64,000 nucleotides of DNA from an uncultured Bacilli bacterium (GTDB taxonomy: Bacteria > Bacillota_I > Bacilli_A > RF39 > UBA660). Shown here in pieces: positions 1 to 7,591 of this stretch. The stretch is taken from contig CAKOPK010000001.1 in the NCBI GenBank assembly GCA_934099115.1, positions 95,966 to 159,965 on the forward strand, written 5' to 3'. The notes beneath the pieces were generated by a model. It ran no database searches, was not told the origin of the DNA, and was given only the letters and a program-made list of their open reading frames with translations. How positions within the stretch are numbered: position 1 is the first letter of the stretch; each line of letters begins with the position of its first letter. The position numbers were made by a program, and so were the translations under genes.

Positions 1-282
1 TTTAAACGCATCATCTACTGATAACGCTCTAACACAACGAATTCCTTTTACTTTATTGGCAGCGATACTCATTCCTACTCCAGAACCACATATTAATATA
101 CCTAATGAATTACTAGTATCTCTTACTTTTTCTCCTAAAGTAAAAGCAAACTCTGGATAATCATCATATTCACTGTTAGGTAATCCTATATCTTCTACAT
201 CCAAACCATTATCTTTTAAATAGGGCATTAATTTATTTTTTAAAGTAACTCCCCTATGGTCACATCCAATATATATTTTCAT
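1..282 (-). CDS. rpiB: Ribose-5-phosphate isomerase B, 3' part outside window
   Basis: Interconverts ribose-5-phosphate and ribulose-5-phosphate in the cytosolic pentose phosphate pathway. Translating the minus strand from the ATG at 282 gives 94 codons open to the window edge, starting MKIYIGCDHRG and containing CGSGVGMSIAANK, the active-site Cys loop and anion-binding stretch of the RpiB/LacAB family. A textbook Shine-Dalgarno (GAGGAGG) lies just upstream of the ATG. The family is about 150 aa long, so roughly a third of the gene is missing. It is divergent from tatD. The family call is firm; a sugar-specific LacA/B paralogue cannot be excluded from this fragment. Confidence 0.9.
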   Translation of the reverse strand, partial: MKIYIGCDHRGVTLKNKLMPYLKDNGLDVEDIGLPNSEYDDYPEFAFTLGEKVRDTSNSLGILICGSGVGMSIAANKVKGIRCVRALSVDDAFK

Positions 283-398
283 TATATCCTCCTCTTTTAT
301 TTTAGCAAAAACTACTTTAATTGAAAATAAAAAATTAAAAACTATACTTAAACTTTACTTCAATTTTGATTTATTCTATAATTATATTGGTGATATAT

Positions 399-1148
399 AT
401 GTTTACAGATACTCATTGTCATATTTTTAAAGAATACTATTCTAATATTGATGAAGTATTAGAACAGTCAAAAAATGTTGGTATCTCTAGAGTTATTAAC
501 AATGGGTGTAGCCATAAAAGTAATCAAGAAGTATTAGAATTAATAGAAAAATATCCTAATATGTATGGAGCTTTAGGAATACATCCAGAAGTTGTTGATA
601 CTTATCAAGAACAAGAATTGGATTTTATTATCAAACATTTAAATAATTCTAAAGTAATAGCTATAGGTGAGATTGGTTTAGATTATCATTATACAAAAGA
701 AAATAAAGATAAACAGATTATGCTTTTTAGTAAGCAGCTAGAAATAGCAGAAAAATATAATTTACCGGTTATTATTCATAGTAGAGATGCTACAGAAGAT
801 ACAATAGAAACATTAAAGAAATATCATGTTAGAGGAGTTATTCATTCTTTTTCTGGTTCTTTAGAAACGGCTAAAATCTATCTAAAAATGGGATTTGCAT
901 TGGGCGTTAATGGAGTTATTACATTTAAAAATGCTAAATTAAAAGATGTTATTAAGGAAATAGATTTAAAATATTTATTGTTAGAAACAGATAGTCCTTA
1001 TTTAACTCCTGAGCCTTTTAGAGGTAAAACAAATTATCCAGGGAATGTTAGTATTATTGCAGATTTTATATGTAATTTAAATGATATTTCTAGGGAGGAA
1101 CTGGCTTTTATTACCAACCAAAACATTAAACGTATTTTTGACATTTAA
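399..1148 (+). CDS. tatD: TatD family metal-dependent hydrolase/DNase
   Basis: 249-aa TIM-barrel metallohydrolase of the TatD/YabD family, usually annotated as a 3'-5' exonuclease/DNase. The protein starts MFTDTHCHI with the metal-binding HxH, followed by GEIGLDYHY near residue 90, HSRDA, HSFSG and ETDSPYLTPEPFRG near residue 200, all hallmark metal or active-site blocks. I place the start at 399; extension upstream to a TTG at 366 would only add a hydrophobic stretch the family lacks. In B. subtilis yabD also precedes the yabE, ksgA, yabG group, as here. Full length and intact. Confidence 0.93.
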   Translation: MFTDTHCHIFKEYYSNIDEVLEQSKNVGISRVINNGCSHKSNQEVLELIEKYPNMYGALGIHPEVVDTYQEQELDFIIKHLNNSKVIAIGEIGLDYHYTKENKDKQIMLFSKQLEIAEKYNLPVIIHSRDATEDTIETLKKYHVRGVIHSFSGSLETAKIYLKMGFALGVNGVITFKNAKLKDVIKEIDLKYLLLETDSPYLTPEPFRGKTNYPGNVSIIADFICNLNDISREELAFITNQNIKRIFDI

Positions 1149-1190
1149 GAGAGTTTATGGTATGATTAATTTGTCGATTGAGGTGAAAAA

Positions 1191-1760
1191 ATGAGTAAAA
1201 ATTTATTTTACTTTCGATATATATTTAAAGTTGGAGTATTAGTTATTTCTTTATTTTTATTAAATGCTTCTACTTTTAAGACGAAAAATTATAGTACAAA
1301 TGAAAATGTTAATAAAAATGTTAATTTATCTACGATGGCTATTTATATAAATAAAGAAGAGGAAGAAAAAGCTACTTATGAAGCTATGCAGACTTATCTT
1401 TGGGGTGTTTTAGATAGTTATACGGGGGATTTAACTGGTTATGGTGCAGATTGTCCATTATGTAGTGGGCGTCTTGCTTGTATGTCTAGTTTAGATTTAA
1501 GTAATGGTAGAAATACTTATGTTGATAAAACTTATGGTGAAGTACAAATTGTTGCTTCTAGTAAGAACTTACCTTGTGGGACTATTATTCGTTTTACTAG
1601 TAAAAGAATTAGTGAAAAGCCTATTGTTGCAATTGTTTTAGATAGAGGAGTTTTAGGGAATGATATTGATTTTTTAACTCCAAGTGAAGCTTATGCTTTA
1701 AAATATGTTGGAAGAAGTTCTATAACTTATGATGTTTTAAGATTTGGATGGGAAAAATAA
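1191..1760 (+). CDS. Exported 3D (Asp-Asp-Asp) domain cell-wall protein, YabE-like
   Basis: 189-aa protein with a hydrophobic N-terminal segment at residues 13-30 (signal peptide or anchor), a polar linker, and a C-terminal 3D double-psi barrel domain. Visible features are LTGYGADCPLCSGRLACMS, NLPCGTIIRF, and the acidic motifs VLDRG and NDIDFLTPSEA. 3D domains occur in YabE/Rpf2/MltA-like murein-active proteins, so a role in wall remodelling is likely. It lacks the DUF348 and G5 domains of full YabE, and the rnmV gene that normally follows is absent. Its stop overlaps the rsmA start (TAATG), suggesting translational coupling. SD: GAGGTG at 1179-1184. Confidence 0.82.
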   Translation: MSKNLFYFRYIFKVGVLVISLFLLNASTFKTKNYSTNENVNKNVNLSTMAIYINKEEEEKATYEAMQTYLWGVLDSYTGDLTGYGADCPLCSGRLACMSSLDLSNGRNTYVDKTYGEVQIVASSKNLPCGTIIRFTSKRISEKPIVAIVLDRGVLGNDIDFLTPSEAYALKYVGRSSITYDVLRFGWEK

Positions 1761-2545
1761 TGACAGAGATAAAAGCTAAAAAAAGTTTAGGGCAGAATTT
1801 TCTCAATGACGAAAATGTTTTAAAAAATATAGCCGATAGTATTACTACAACTAATCAAGATTTAATTATTGAGGTTGGGCCTGGTAAAGGAGCTTTGACT
1901 AAATATTTATTAAAAAAAGATGCTTATTTAGTGTGTTATGAAGTGGATTTAAGACTTAAAAATATTCTAGCTACTTATCAAAACGAGAAAGCCAAAATTA
2001 TATATCAAGATTTTTTACAAAGTGATATTTTAGAGGATACTAAAGATATGATTTATCAGGATGTTTATATGATTGCTAATATCCCCTATTATATTACAAC
2101 TCCTATTATTAAGAAAGCTATAAATATTCCTAAATTAAAGGCTATGACTTTATTAGTTCAAAAGGAAGTAGCGGAGAGATTGACTGCTAAACCAGGAATG
2201 AAAGCTAATGGTTCTCTTACTTTGTTTTTAAATTATTATTTTCAAATTGATTATTTATTTCAAGTAAAAAATACTTGTTTTACTCCAGTTCCTAAAGTAG
2301 ATAGTGCTGTCGTTTTATTTAAGAAGAAAGAAGAGCCTAAAGTTATTAATAAAGAACATTTATTTCAATTAATAGAGGATGCGTTTCGCTTAAAAAGAAA
2401 AACTCTTAGAAATAATCTTAAGGATTATGATTGGAATATTATTAAATCTGTTTTAGAGAGTCATCAATTATCTTTAGCGGTAAGAGCAGAAGAATTATCT
2501 TTAGATATATTTATAGAAATATCTGATAAATTAAATTCTTATTAG
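1760..2545 (+). CDS. rsmA: 16S rRNA adenine(1518/1519)-N6-dimethyltransferase
   Basis: 261-aa KsgA/RsmA SAM-dependent methyltransferase that dimethylates the two adjacent adenines of the 16S helix-45 loop late in small-subunit assembly. It shows SLGQNFLND at the N terminus, the SAM-binding VGPGKGALT, the catalytic NIPYY motif, and the C-terminal RKTLRNNL block. I choose the ATG at 1760, whose A is the last base of the upstream stop codon; an earlier in-frame ATG at 1748 would add only four residues. Position and neighbours match B. subtilis ksgA. Confidence 0.94.
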   Translation: MTEIKAKKSLGQNFLNDENVLKNIADSITTTNQDLIIEVGPGKGALTKYLLKKDAYLVCYEVDLRLKNILATYQNEKAKIIYQDFLQSDILEDTKDMIYQDVYMIANIPYYITTPIIKKAINIPKLKAMTLLVQKEVAERLTAKPGMKANGSLTLFLNYYFQIDYLFQVKNTCFTPVPKVDSAVVLFKKKEEPKVINKEHLFQLIEDAFRLKRKTLRNNLKDYDWNIIKSVLESHQLSLAVRAEELSLDIFIEISDKLNSY

Positions 2546-2571
2546 ATATTTTTTTATTTTTTGCATATATT
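2546..2571 (+). promoter_or_regulatory. SigE-type promoter of yabG
   Basis: ATATT at 2546-2550 (-35) and CATATATT at 2564-2571 (-10) with a 13 bp spacer match the mother-cell SigE consensus (KMATATT, N13-15, CATACANT). The same arrangement precedes yabP, cwlD and spoIID in this window. B. subtilis yabG is a late mother-cell gene (SigK), and SigE and SigK recognise closely related -10 boxes, so either factor is possible. Confidence 0.6.
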
Positions 2572-2585
2572 TTAATGGTGGTTCT

Positions 2586-3350
2586 ATGGAAATCAAACGA
2601 GGACAATTGGTTACAAGAAAAAGCTATAATAATGATACTGTATTTAAAGTTATAAATATTAAAAACGATATTTATTATTTAAAAGGAATGGAAGTTCGTT
2701 TATTTGCTGATGCCTATAGTGATGATTTAGAAATATATACAAAGAAAGAAGAACCTGAAACAGAAGAAGAAGTTGAAAAATTGGATCGCAGTGAGTATTT
2801 TTATATACCTGGTAAAATACTACATATTGATGGAGATAGTGATTATTTAAATAAATGTCTTAATTATTATAAAAAAAATGGGGTTTATGCGATTGGTAAA
2901 AAAATTGTTGAAGAACATATTTATGAAAATATAACTGCTTTATTAAGAGAATATAAACCTGATATCGTTATTATAACAGGACATGATGCTTATTATTCTA
3001 AAAAAGGTGATATTCATGATTTAAAAAATTATCGTAATACAGAAAATTTTATAAAGGCAATACACATGGCTAGAAAATATGAAAAATCACATGAAAAACT
3101 TATTATTATAGCTGGGGCTTGTCAATCTAATTATGAAGAGCTAATTAAAGCAGGTGCTAATTTTGCTTCCAGTCCTAAAAGAGTTAATATTCATGCTTTA
3201 GACCCAGCGATTATTGCTGCTAATGTTGCTTTAACTGAACGTAATCAAGAAATAGATTTATTAGATTTATTAGATAAAACAAAATATGGACATGATGGTA
3301 TGGGTGGTATTAAAACTAATGGACTCATGTATGTTGGATTTCCTAGATAG
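2586..3350 (+). CDS. yabG: Sporulation-specific protease YabG
   Basis: 254-aa protein of the YabG family, a late-sporulation cysteine protease that processes spore-coat proteins in the mother cell (pre-pro-SleC in Clostridioides difficile). The family blocks VIITGHDAYY (catalytic His region), GACQSNYEELIKAGANFASSP (catalytic Cys region) and the C-terminal GHDGMGGIKTNGLMYVGFPR are all present, so the enzyme looks intact. The start ATG at 2586 follows GGTGG. It sits between rsmA and veg exactly as in B. subtilis. Confidence 0.92.
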   Translation: MEIKRGQLVTRKSYNNDTVFKVINIKNDIYYLKGMEVRLFADAYSDDLEIYTKKEEPETEEEVEKLDRSEYFYIPGKILHIDGDSDYLNKCLNYYKKNGVYAIGKKIVEEHIYENITALLREYKPDIVIITGHDAYYSKKGDIHDLKNYRNTENFIKAIHMARKYEKSHEKLIIIAGACQSNYEELIKAGANFASSPKRVNIHALDPAIIAANVALTERNQEIDLLDLLDKTKYGHDGMGGIKTNGLMYVGFPR

Positions 3351-3358
3351 GAGGAATT

Positions 3359-3571
3359 TTGAATTTAGAATTTATTAAAGAAGAAATAACTAAAAATAAG
3401 AATTGTGAGGTTACAATTACTGTTTATGGTATGAGAGGAAAAACAAATACTTATCATGGAATTATTCATGGAATTTATCCTAATATTTTTACCATAATAG
3501 AGAGTGGTATCGAAAAAAGTTTTAGTTATTCAGATGCTATAACTGGGGATATTAGAATAAAATATGAGTAA
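3359..3571 (+). CDS. veg: Veg family protein
   Basis: 70-aa member of the Veg family, a small conserved Firmicute protein linked in B. subtilis to biofilm matrix gene control and highly expressed in growing cells. Diagnostic similarity is in GMRGKTNTYHGIIHGIYPNI followed by SFSYSDAITGDI. Translation starts at TTG (3359) nine bases after a perfect AGGAGG that overlaps the yabG stop codon, so the two are probably coupled. It is slightly shorter than the usual 80-86 aa. The molecular function is not well established. Confidence 0.87.
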   Translation: MNLEFIKEEITKNKNCEVTITVYGMRGKTNTYHGIIHGIYPNIFTIIESGIEKSFSYSDAITGDIRIKYE

Positions 3572-3645
3572 AGACTTGCTATTTGTTTATTTTTGCTATA
3601 GAATATAATTAAGTTCAGTATGACTTTAGAAGGGAAAAGAAATTT

Positions 3646-3900
3646 ATGCAAATTACATCAGTAACTGTTCGTAAGATTGAAAAGGGAGACACAAGAATGA
3701 AAGGAATTGCTTCAGTTTTAATAGATGATTCTTTTGCAGTTCATGATATTCGTATTATAGAGGGAGATAATGGATTATTTATTGCTATGCCAAGCAGAAA
3801 AACTGCTACTGGTGGATATAGAGATATAGCTCATCCAATTAGTCCAGATGTAAGAAAGATGTTTGAAGATGCTATTTTAAACGAATATAATAAAAATTAA
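3646..3900 (+). CDS. spoVG: Septation/sporulation regulator SpoVG
   Basis: 84-aa SpoVG, a small DNA/RNA-binding regulator affecting asymmetric septation, cortex formation and virulence traits in Firmicutes. The start MQITSVTVRKIEKGDTRMKG, the central ALIDD-like VLIDDSFAVHDIRIIEG, and MPSRKTATGGYRDIAHPIS are the conserved core. It is close to full family length with a short C-terminal tail. ATAGAATAT upstream near 3599 resembles a SigH -10 box, the factor that drives spoVG in B. subtilis, but no clear -35 accompanies it. A terminator follows directly. Confidence 0.95.
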   Translation: MQITSVTVRKIEKGDTRMKGIASVLIDDSFAVHDIRIIEGDNGLFIAMPSRKTATGGYRDIAHPISPDVRKMFEDAILNEYNKN

Positions 3901-3901
3901 A

Positions 3902-3923
3902 GCTTGCTTAGGCAAGTTTTTTT
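3902..3923 (+). terminator. Terminator after spoVG
   Basis: CTTGC-TTAG-GCAAG hairpin followed by seven T, starting right after the spoVG stop codon. It separates spoVG from the yabP promoter. Confidence 0.8.
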
Positions 3924-3924
3924 C

Positions 3925-3951
3925 ATATTATTTTCCTTTTATTCATATATT
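3925..3951 (+). promoter_or_regulatory. SigE-type promoter of yabP-yabQ
   Basis: CATATT (ATATT at 3925-3929) and CATATATT at 3944-3951, spaced 14 bp, match the SigE consensus. In B. subtilis the yabP-yabQ pair is also SigE-dependent, which supports the call. The -35 lies directly behind the spoVG terminator. Confidence 0.68.
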
Positions 3952-3973
3952 TTAGTAAAGGAGGACTATGCAT

Positions 3974-4264
3974 ATGGATAAGACTTTAGAAATAGCAAGT
4001 TATGGTAGTCATGAATTAAAAATAATTGACCGTAGAGAAATATCTTTAACTGGTATTAAAAAAATTACTAGTTTTGATAGTGAGGAATTTTTATTGGAAA
4101 GTAATATGGGTATTATTTTGATTAAGGGTAGTAATTTAGAAATTATGAAGTTAGATACTCATGATGGGAATGTTAAAATAAAAGGTAAAATTAATGGTTT
4201 TAATTATTTAGATAATAAAGAAAAAGTAAAAGAAGAAAGTTTATTATCTAAATTATTTAAATAA
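3974..4264 (+). CDS. yabP: Spore cortex protein YabP
   Basis: About 96-aa YabP/YqfC family protein needed for spore cortex formation; in B. subtilis it acts in the mother cell at the forespore outer membrane with YabQ. The family core is visible in ITSFDSEEFLLESNMGIILIKGSNLEIMKLD and VKIKGKINGFNYLD. Two in-frame ATGs exist, at 3968 and 3974; the second has a 9 bp spacing from GGAGG versus 3 bp for the first, so 3974 is preferred. The stop is one base before the yabQ start. Confidence 0.85.
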   Translation: MDKTLEIASYGSHELKIIDRREISLTGIKKITSFDSEEFLLESNMGIILIKGSNLEIMKLDTHDGNVKIKGKINGFNYLDNKEKVKEESLLSKLFK

Positions 4265-4265
4265 T

Positions 4266-4580
4266 ATGAATGCTAAAACACAAATAATAGCTCTTTTACT
4301 TTCTTTTTTATACGGATTTATTTTTGCTATTTTAGCTAGAATAAATGCTATAATTGTAAATAAGCAGAAAAGATATTATCGTAGCTTTATTACTGTTCTC
4401 TTTATATGTAATATTGTTCTTTTATATATTATTCTTATTTTTAAATTAAATCATGGGATATTTCATCCCTATTTCTTTATTATGATGGGACTTGGTTATA
4501 TATTAGGTTTGTATATACAAAAAAAAGTGTCAAATAATAGCAAATATTTGCAATACGTTGAAAGAAAGAAAAAAAAATGA
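4266..4580 (+). CDS. yabQ: Spore cortex biosynthesis protein YabQ
   Basis: 104-aa integral membrane protein with three predicted membrane segments (about residues 5-27, 42-60 and 70-88) and a very basic C terminus. Position directly after yabP and the IALLLSFLYGFIFAILARI start fit YabQ, which localises to the forespore membrane and is required for cortex assembly. It ends in TGA. The downstream divIC frame is the same reading frame, so UGA readthrough would fuse the two, but in relatives they are separate genes. Confidence 0.8.
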   Translation: MNAKTQIIALLLSFLYGFIFAILARINAIIVNKQKRYYRSFITVLFICNIVLLYIILIFKLNHGIFHPYFFIMMGLGYILGLYIQKKVSNNSKYLQYVERKKKK

Positions 4581-4607
4581 TATACTTGTGATAATAAGGA
4601 AGAAGGG

Positions 4608-4913
4608 ATTTATATAAAAAGGAAGGTAACTAAGAAAGAAAAAAGAAGGCTAACTTTATTTATTTTTGCTTTTATATTTTTGATTACTTTAACTTGCATA
4701 AATATATTTCCTGATTGGTTAAAAATTATGGCAAATAAAAAAGAAGTTGCCCTACTTCAAGATAATTATGAACAATTATTAGATAATGAAGAAGCTTTAA
4801 AAGCAGAAGTACAAAAATTGCAAAATCCGGAATATGTAGAAAGATATGCGAAAGAAAAATTTTTATATACCAAAGATAATGAAATTATAATAAGAAAAAC
4901 AGATGCAAAGTAA
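4608..4913 (+). CDS. divIC: DivIC/FtsB-like septum formation initiator, probable non-AUG start
   Basis: Small bitopic division protein: basic cytoplasmic N terminus (KRKVTKKEKRR), one membrane segment (LFIFAFIFLITLTCINIF), then an extracytoplasmic coiled coil and the family end YVERYAKEKFLYTKDNEIII. The first standard start codon in frame, TTG at 4680, lies inside the membrane segment and would remove the basic arm, so it cannot be the real start. The frame is open from 4581 with no ATG, GTG or TTG. ATT at 4608 or ATA at 4614, both close behind GGAAGAAGGG, are the plausible starts. Follows yabQ as in B. subtilis. Confidence 0.78.
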   Translation: MYIKRKVTKKEKRRLTLFIFAFIFLITLTCINIFPDWLKIMANKKEVALLQDNYEQLLDNEEALKAEVQKLQNPEYVERYAKEKFLYTKDNEIIIRKTDAK

Positions 4914-4928
4914 TAGCGTCTTTTTTTT
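4901..4928 (+). terminator. Terminator after divIC
   Basis: AGATGC / GCGTCT stem (one G-U pair) with a 9-base loop followed by eight T. The stem overlaps the end of the divIC coding region. Confidence 0.65.
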
Positions 4929-5178
4929 AGGAGCGATTTTCATAAAATTTTTCAATACTAACATCTAAGATATGAGAAATATTCCATAGTACTGGAATAC
5001 TTATTCCTAAAACTTTACCTGTTTCTAAAGAACAAATAAGACCTGTAGAAACGTTACACATTTTGGCTTGAGAAGTTCTTTCATTTAGATGATTGGCGTT
5101 ATAGATATTTCAATAACTTCTTACATTAGCACCTATTATTTTAAAAATATCGCCTCTTGTTTCTTTAACATATAACAT
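4927..5178 (-). pseudogene. Small XRE-family HTH regulator interrupted by in-frame TGA
   Basis: Minus-strand reading from ATG 5178 gives 22 residues (to NVRSY), then TGA at 5112-5110, then an open continuation to TAA at 4927 that includes LNERTSQAKMCNVSTGLICSLETG and a C-terminal ISHILDVSIEKFYE. Together this is a recognisable 83-residue Cro/C1-type helix-turn-helix protein. The TGA sits where relatives usually have Arg or another polar residue, so it looks like a nonsense mutation. No clear Shine-Dalgarno is seen. It fills most of the gap between divIC and the next gene. Confidence 0.6.
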
Positions 5179-5289
5179 GGTGATTACTACTTTCTTTTTT
5201 AAATAATACCATAGAGAAATTGCTATTTTTTTCAATTTGATTAAATAGGGGTTATGTGTTATAATGATGTTCGAGAGGAAAATGTTTAT

Positions 5290-6285
5290 ATGATAAAAAT
5301 TAATAATAAAAATATTAAAAAGGAACTAAAGAAAAAGAATGTTTTAATAGTTAGTATTGTTTTATTATTTTTAGCTATTATATTATTCTTTATTGGTACT
5401 TATAATATTACAGAAAATGAGAAAAAAGCTGTTTATTTAAACGATATTATTGAAAAAGATGATAATGATATAGACAGAAGTGCTTATTTAAATGTAGCTT
5501 ATAATCCCTATTCTTTTGCTAAATATGAGGGTGAAAATGATAGAGCTTTCTATATAGTAAGTGATAGTCAATATTTTTATATTGTATATATGGATGATAA
5601 TTTATATAAAGAATTAAATAAAGATGATATAAAAGATAATCATGTTAAAATATATGGGGTTACTAAAGATATTGATAGTGGTATTAAAGAATTAGCTTTA
5701 GATTCTTATAATGAAGGATTAGATGATGAAGATAAGATTACTATGGATGACTTTAATACTATGTTTGGTAATGTTTATTTAGATACGACTATTTCTAATG
5801 ATTTAGGGGGATTATTTTATGCGATAGGTTTTGTTTTAATATTTATAGCAATTATCTTCTTAATCACTTATATTATTATTAAGATTAGAATAAATAAAAA
5901 GCTTAAAAATATAGATGAAGAAGAATGGATAAAAATAGAAAAGGAAATAGAAAAAGAAGATAGTATTTATTATAAGAAAGCTCATTTAATATTAACTAAA
6001 CATTATATTGTTTCATTTAGTTTAGGACTTGATATATATAGTTATCAGGATATTATCTGGATATATGAAAAGAAATTAAGACAATATGGGATTACTACTA
6101 TGAAAGCAATTATAGTAGTAGATACTAATAAAAAAGCACATACTTTAGTAGAAATGCAAGGATTTACAAAAAGTTCTAAATTAACTATTGAAGAAATTAT
6201 GCAAAATATTAGTAGTAAAAATAATAAGATATTAATAGGATATACTAGTGAAAACAGAAAGCTAGTAAAGGAATATACAAATTAA
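5290..6285 (+). CDS. Two-TM membrane protein with cytoplasmic C-terminal domain, unknown function
   Basis: 331 aa. One membrane helix at the N terminus (VLIVSIVLLFLAIILFFIG), an acidic extracytoplasmic domain of about 140 residues rich in Asp and Tyr, a second helix (FYAIGFVLIFIAIIFLITYII), and a cytoplasmic domain containing a PH-like beta-rich stretch (HYIVSFSLGLDIYSYQDIIWIYE). I do not recognise a named family with certainty. ATG at 5290 is preferred because GAGAGGA lies 10 bp upstream; an earlier start at 5254 would place extra hydrophilic residues before the helix. It ends at a strong terminator and is transcribed alone. Confidence 0.7.
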   Translation: MIKINNKNIKKELKKKNVLIVSIVLLFLAIILFFIGTYNITENEKKAVYLNDIIEKDDNDIDRSAYLNVAYNPYSFAKYEGENDRAFYIVSDSQYFYIVYMDDNLYKELNKDDIKDNHVKIYGVTKDIDSGIKELALDSYNEGLDDEDKITMDDFNTMFGNVYLDTTISNDLGGLFYAIGFVLIFIAIIFLITYIIIKIRINKKLKNIDEEEWIKIEKEIEKEDSIYYKKAHLILTKHYIVSFSLGLDIYSYQDIIWIYEKKLRQYGITTMKAIIVVDTNKKAHTLVEMQGFTKSSKLTIEEIMQNISSKNNKILIGYTSENRKLVKEYTN

Positions 6286-6310
6286 AGTGTAACATAGTTA
6301 TACTTTTTTT
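6285..6310 (+). terminator. Terminator before cwlD
   Basis: AAGTGTAAC-ATA-GTTATACTT hairpin with one G-U pair followed by T-rich sequence. Its right arm overlaps the -35 region of the cwlD promoter. Confidence 0.75.
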
Positions 6311-6325
6311 GTTTGATCATATATT
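6300..6325 (+). promoter_or_regulatory. SigE/SigG-type promoter of cwlD, close to start codon
   Basis: ATACT at 6300-6304 and CATATATT at 6318-6325 with 13 bp between them. The -10 ends only five bases before the cwlD ATG at 6331, so transcription should begin at or next to the start codon and the mRNA would be leaderless; no Shine-Dalgarno is present. Confidence 0.55.
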
Positions 6326-6330
6326 TTAAT

Positions 6331-6984
6331 ATGAAAAAGATATATAAAATTTTAATTATAAGTATATTGTTAATAAGTGCTTTATTTATCAACAATAAAG
6401 TAGAAGCTTTATTACCTTTAAGTGGAAAGATTATAGTTATTGATCCAGGTCATGGTGGTAAAGACCCAGGATCTACTGACGGAAATATTAATGAAAGCAA
6501 TATAAATTTAAGTATTAGTAGATATTTAGAATTAGAATTATCTAAGATGGGAGCTAGTGTTATTTTAACTAGGGATGGAGATTATGATTTAAGTAAGCCT
6601 AATGCTAAATGGAGAAAGAAAAGTGATTTTGATAATAGGATTAAGTTAATAAATAATAGTAATGCTGATTTATATTTGTCTATTCATTTAAATTATTTAA
6701 CTGATTCTTCTTATTGGGGAGCTCAAGTATTTTATTCTGATGAAAAAAATAAAGAAATTGCTAGTTCTATTCAAAAAATTATTAATGATGAACTTAAAAA
6801 CAATCGTGAAGAAAAGAAAATACCTTCTAAAACATATATGTATAGTAAATTAAATAGACCAGGAGTTTTAATAGAATGTGGTTTTTTGTCTAATGAAAAA
6901 GAAAAAAATTTGTTAATAACTCAAGAATATCAGCAAAAGTTAGCTAAAGTAATTACAAATGGGGTTATAGATGTGTTTAATTAA
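6331..6984 (+). CDS. cwlD: N-acetylmuramoyl-L-alanine amidase, CwlD-like
   Basis: 217-aa Amidase_3 zinc hydrolase that removes peptide side chains from muramic acid; CwlD does this in the spore cortex as the first step to muramic-delta-lactam. It has a signal peptide (residues 1-20), the zinc motifs IDPGHGGKDPGS and SIHLN, the Glu of LNESN, and RPGVLIECGFLSN near the C terminus. Length and single-domain form (no SH3b or SPOR) match CwlD. The start at MKKIYKI is chosen over a TTG at 6313 because it begins a normal signal peptide and fits the promoter spacing. Confidence 0.85.
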   Translation: MKKIYKILIISILLISALFINNKVEALLPLSGKIIVIDPGHGGKDPGSTDGNINESNINLSISRYLELELSKMGASVILTRDGDYDLSKPNAKWRKKSDFDNRIKLINNSNADLYLSIHLNYLTDSSYWGAQVFYSDEKNKEIASSIQKIINDELKNNREEKKIPSKTYMYSKLNRPGVLIECGFLSNEKEKNLLITQEYQQKLAKVITNGVIDVFN

Positions 6985-6994
6985 AATAAAAAGA

Positions 6995-7447
6995 CTATTT
7001 TAAATATTTAGGAGATTCTATTTTTCCTAATAAATAGTCTGCACTTATGTTATATTTTTTGCAAATTGTATATAGAAAAGGAGTTGCTATATAGTATCTT
7101 CCCCTTTCATAGTCAGTAATTGTAGAATGTGTTGTATTTAAAATATCTGCTAGTTTATTTTGAGTTAATTTTTTTTCTTTACGAAATTCTTTAAGACGTT
7201 TTCCACTTTCTTTTTTGTCTATTTCTGATTTAAAATTATCATATTTTTTGACATCATTAAATTCAAAAACATAATCTAAAGAAATATCTAAATAATTACA
7301 TAAAGTATTTAAATGTTTTATTGGTATTATATCTTTTTCTGTTTCATACATACTATATGTAGAATTTTTGACATTAATTATATGCATTATATCTAATTGT
7401 TTTATTTCTTTTTCTTCTCTTATATCTCTTAATTTTTTGCTATACAT
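6995..7447 (-). CDS. Tandem XRE-type helix-turn-helix regulator
   Basis: 150-aa cytosolic DNA-binding protein with two Cro/C1 HTH domains in tandem: residues 4-60 (LRDIREEKEIKQLDIMHIINV...YLDISLDYVF) and residues 80-145 (LKEFRKEKKLTQNKLADILNTTHSTITDYERGR...YNISADYLLG). A two-domain monomer could bind DNA as a pseudo-dimer. It is divergent from the surface protein at 7592 across a 144 bp promoter region and may regulate itself or that gene. No sensor domain is visible. Confidence 0.82.
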   Translation of the reverse strand: MYSKKLRDIREEKEIKQLDIMHIINVKNSTYSMYETEKDIIPIKHLNTLCNYLDISLDYVFEFNDVKKYDNFKSEIDKKESGKRLKEFRKEKKLTQNKLADILNTTHSTITDYERGRYYIATPFLYTICKKYNISADYLLGKIESPKYLK

Positions 7448-7523
7448 ACCTTTTCACATCCAAAAATATTGTCTCATATTAACGTCTTAGCAAAATTTTG
7501 TTTCGGAAATACCTGCATTTTTC

Positions 7524-7552
7524 TTGACTTTTAATATACTTGATAATATAAT
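7524..7552 (+). promoter_or_regulatory. SigA promoter of the surface protein gene
   Basis: TTGACT at 7524-7529 and TATAAT at 7547-7552 with exactly 17 bp between them, 40 bp upstream of the ATG at 7592. This is one of the strongest vegetative promoter matches in the window. Confidence 0.8.
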
Positions 7553-7591
7553 TTTAGTATATGGTAGAGAATTCTAAGAGAGGTTAGAAAA

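Noticed and set aside
1170..1178. TTTGTCGAT upstream of the 3D protein as a Spo0A box.
   Set aside because: 8 of 9 match, but it overlaps the leader right at the Shine-Dalgarno and no promoter is visible nearby.
4578..5112. UGA read as tryptophan (code 4), suggested by in-frame TGA in the XRE frame at 5112, in the integrase remnant, and between yabQ and divIC.
   Set aside because: Conserved Trp residues are all TGG, ricT and yabQ end properly at TGA, and the in-frame TGAs occur only in sequences that also show other decay or replace non-Trp residues.
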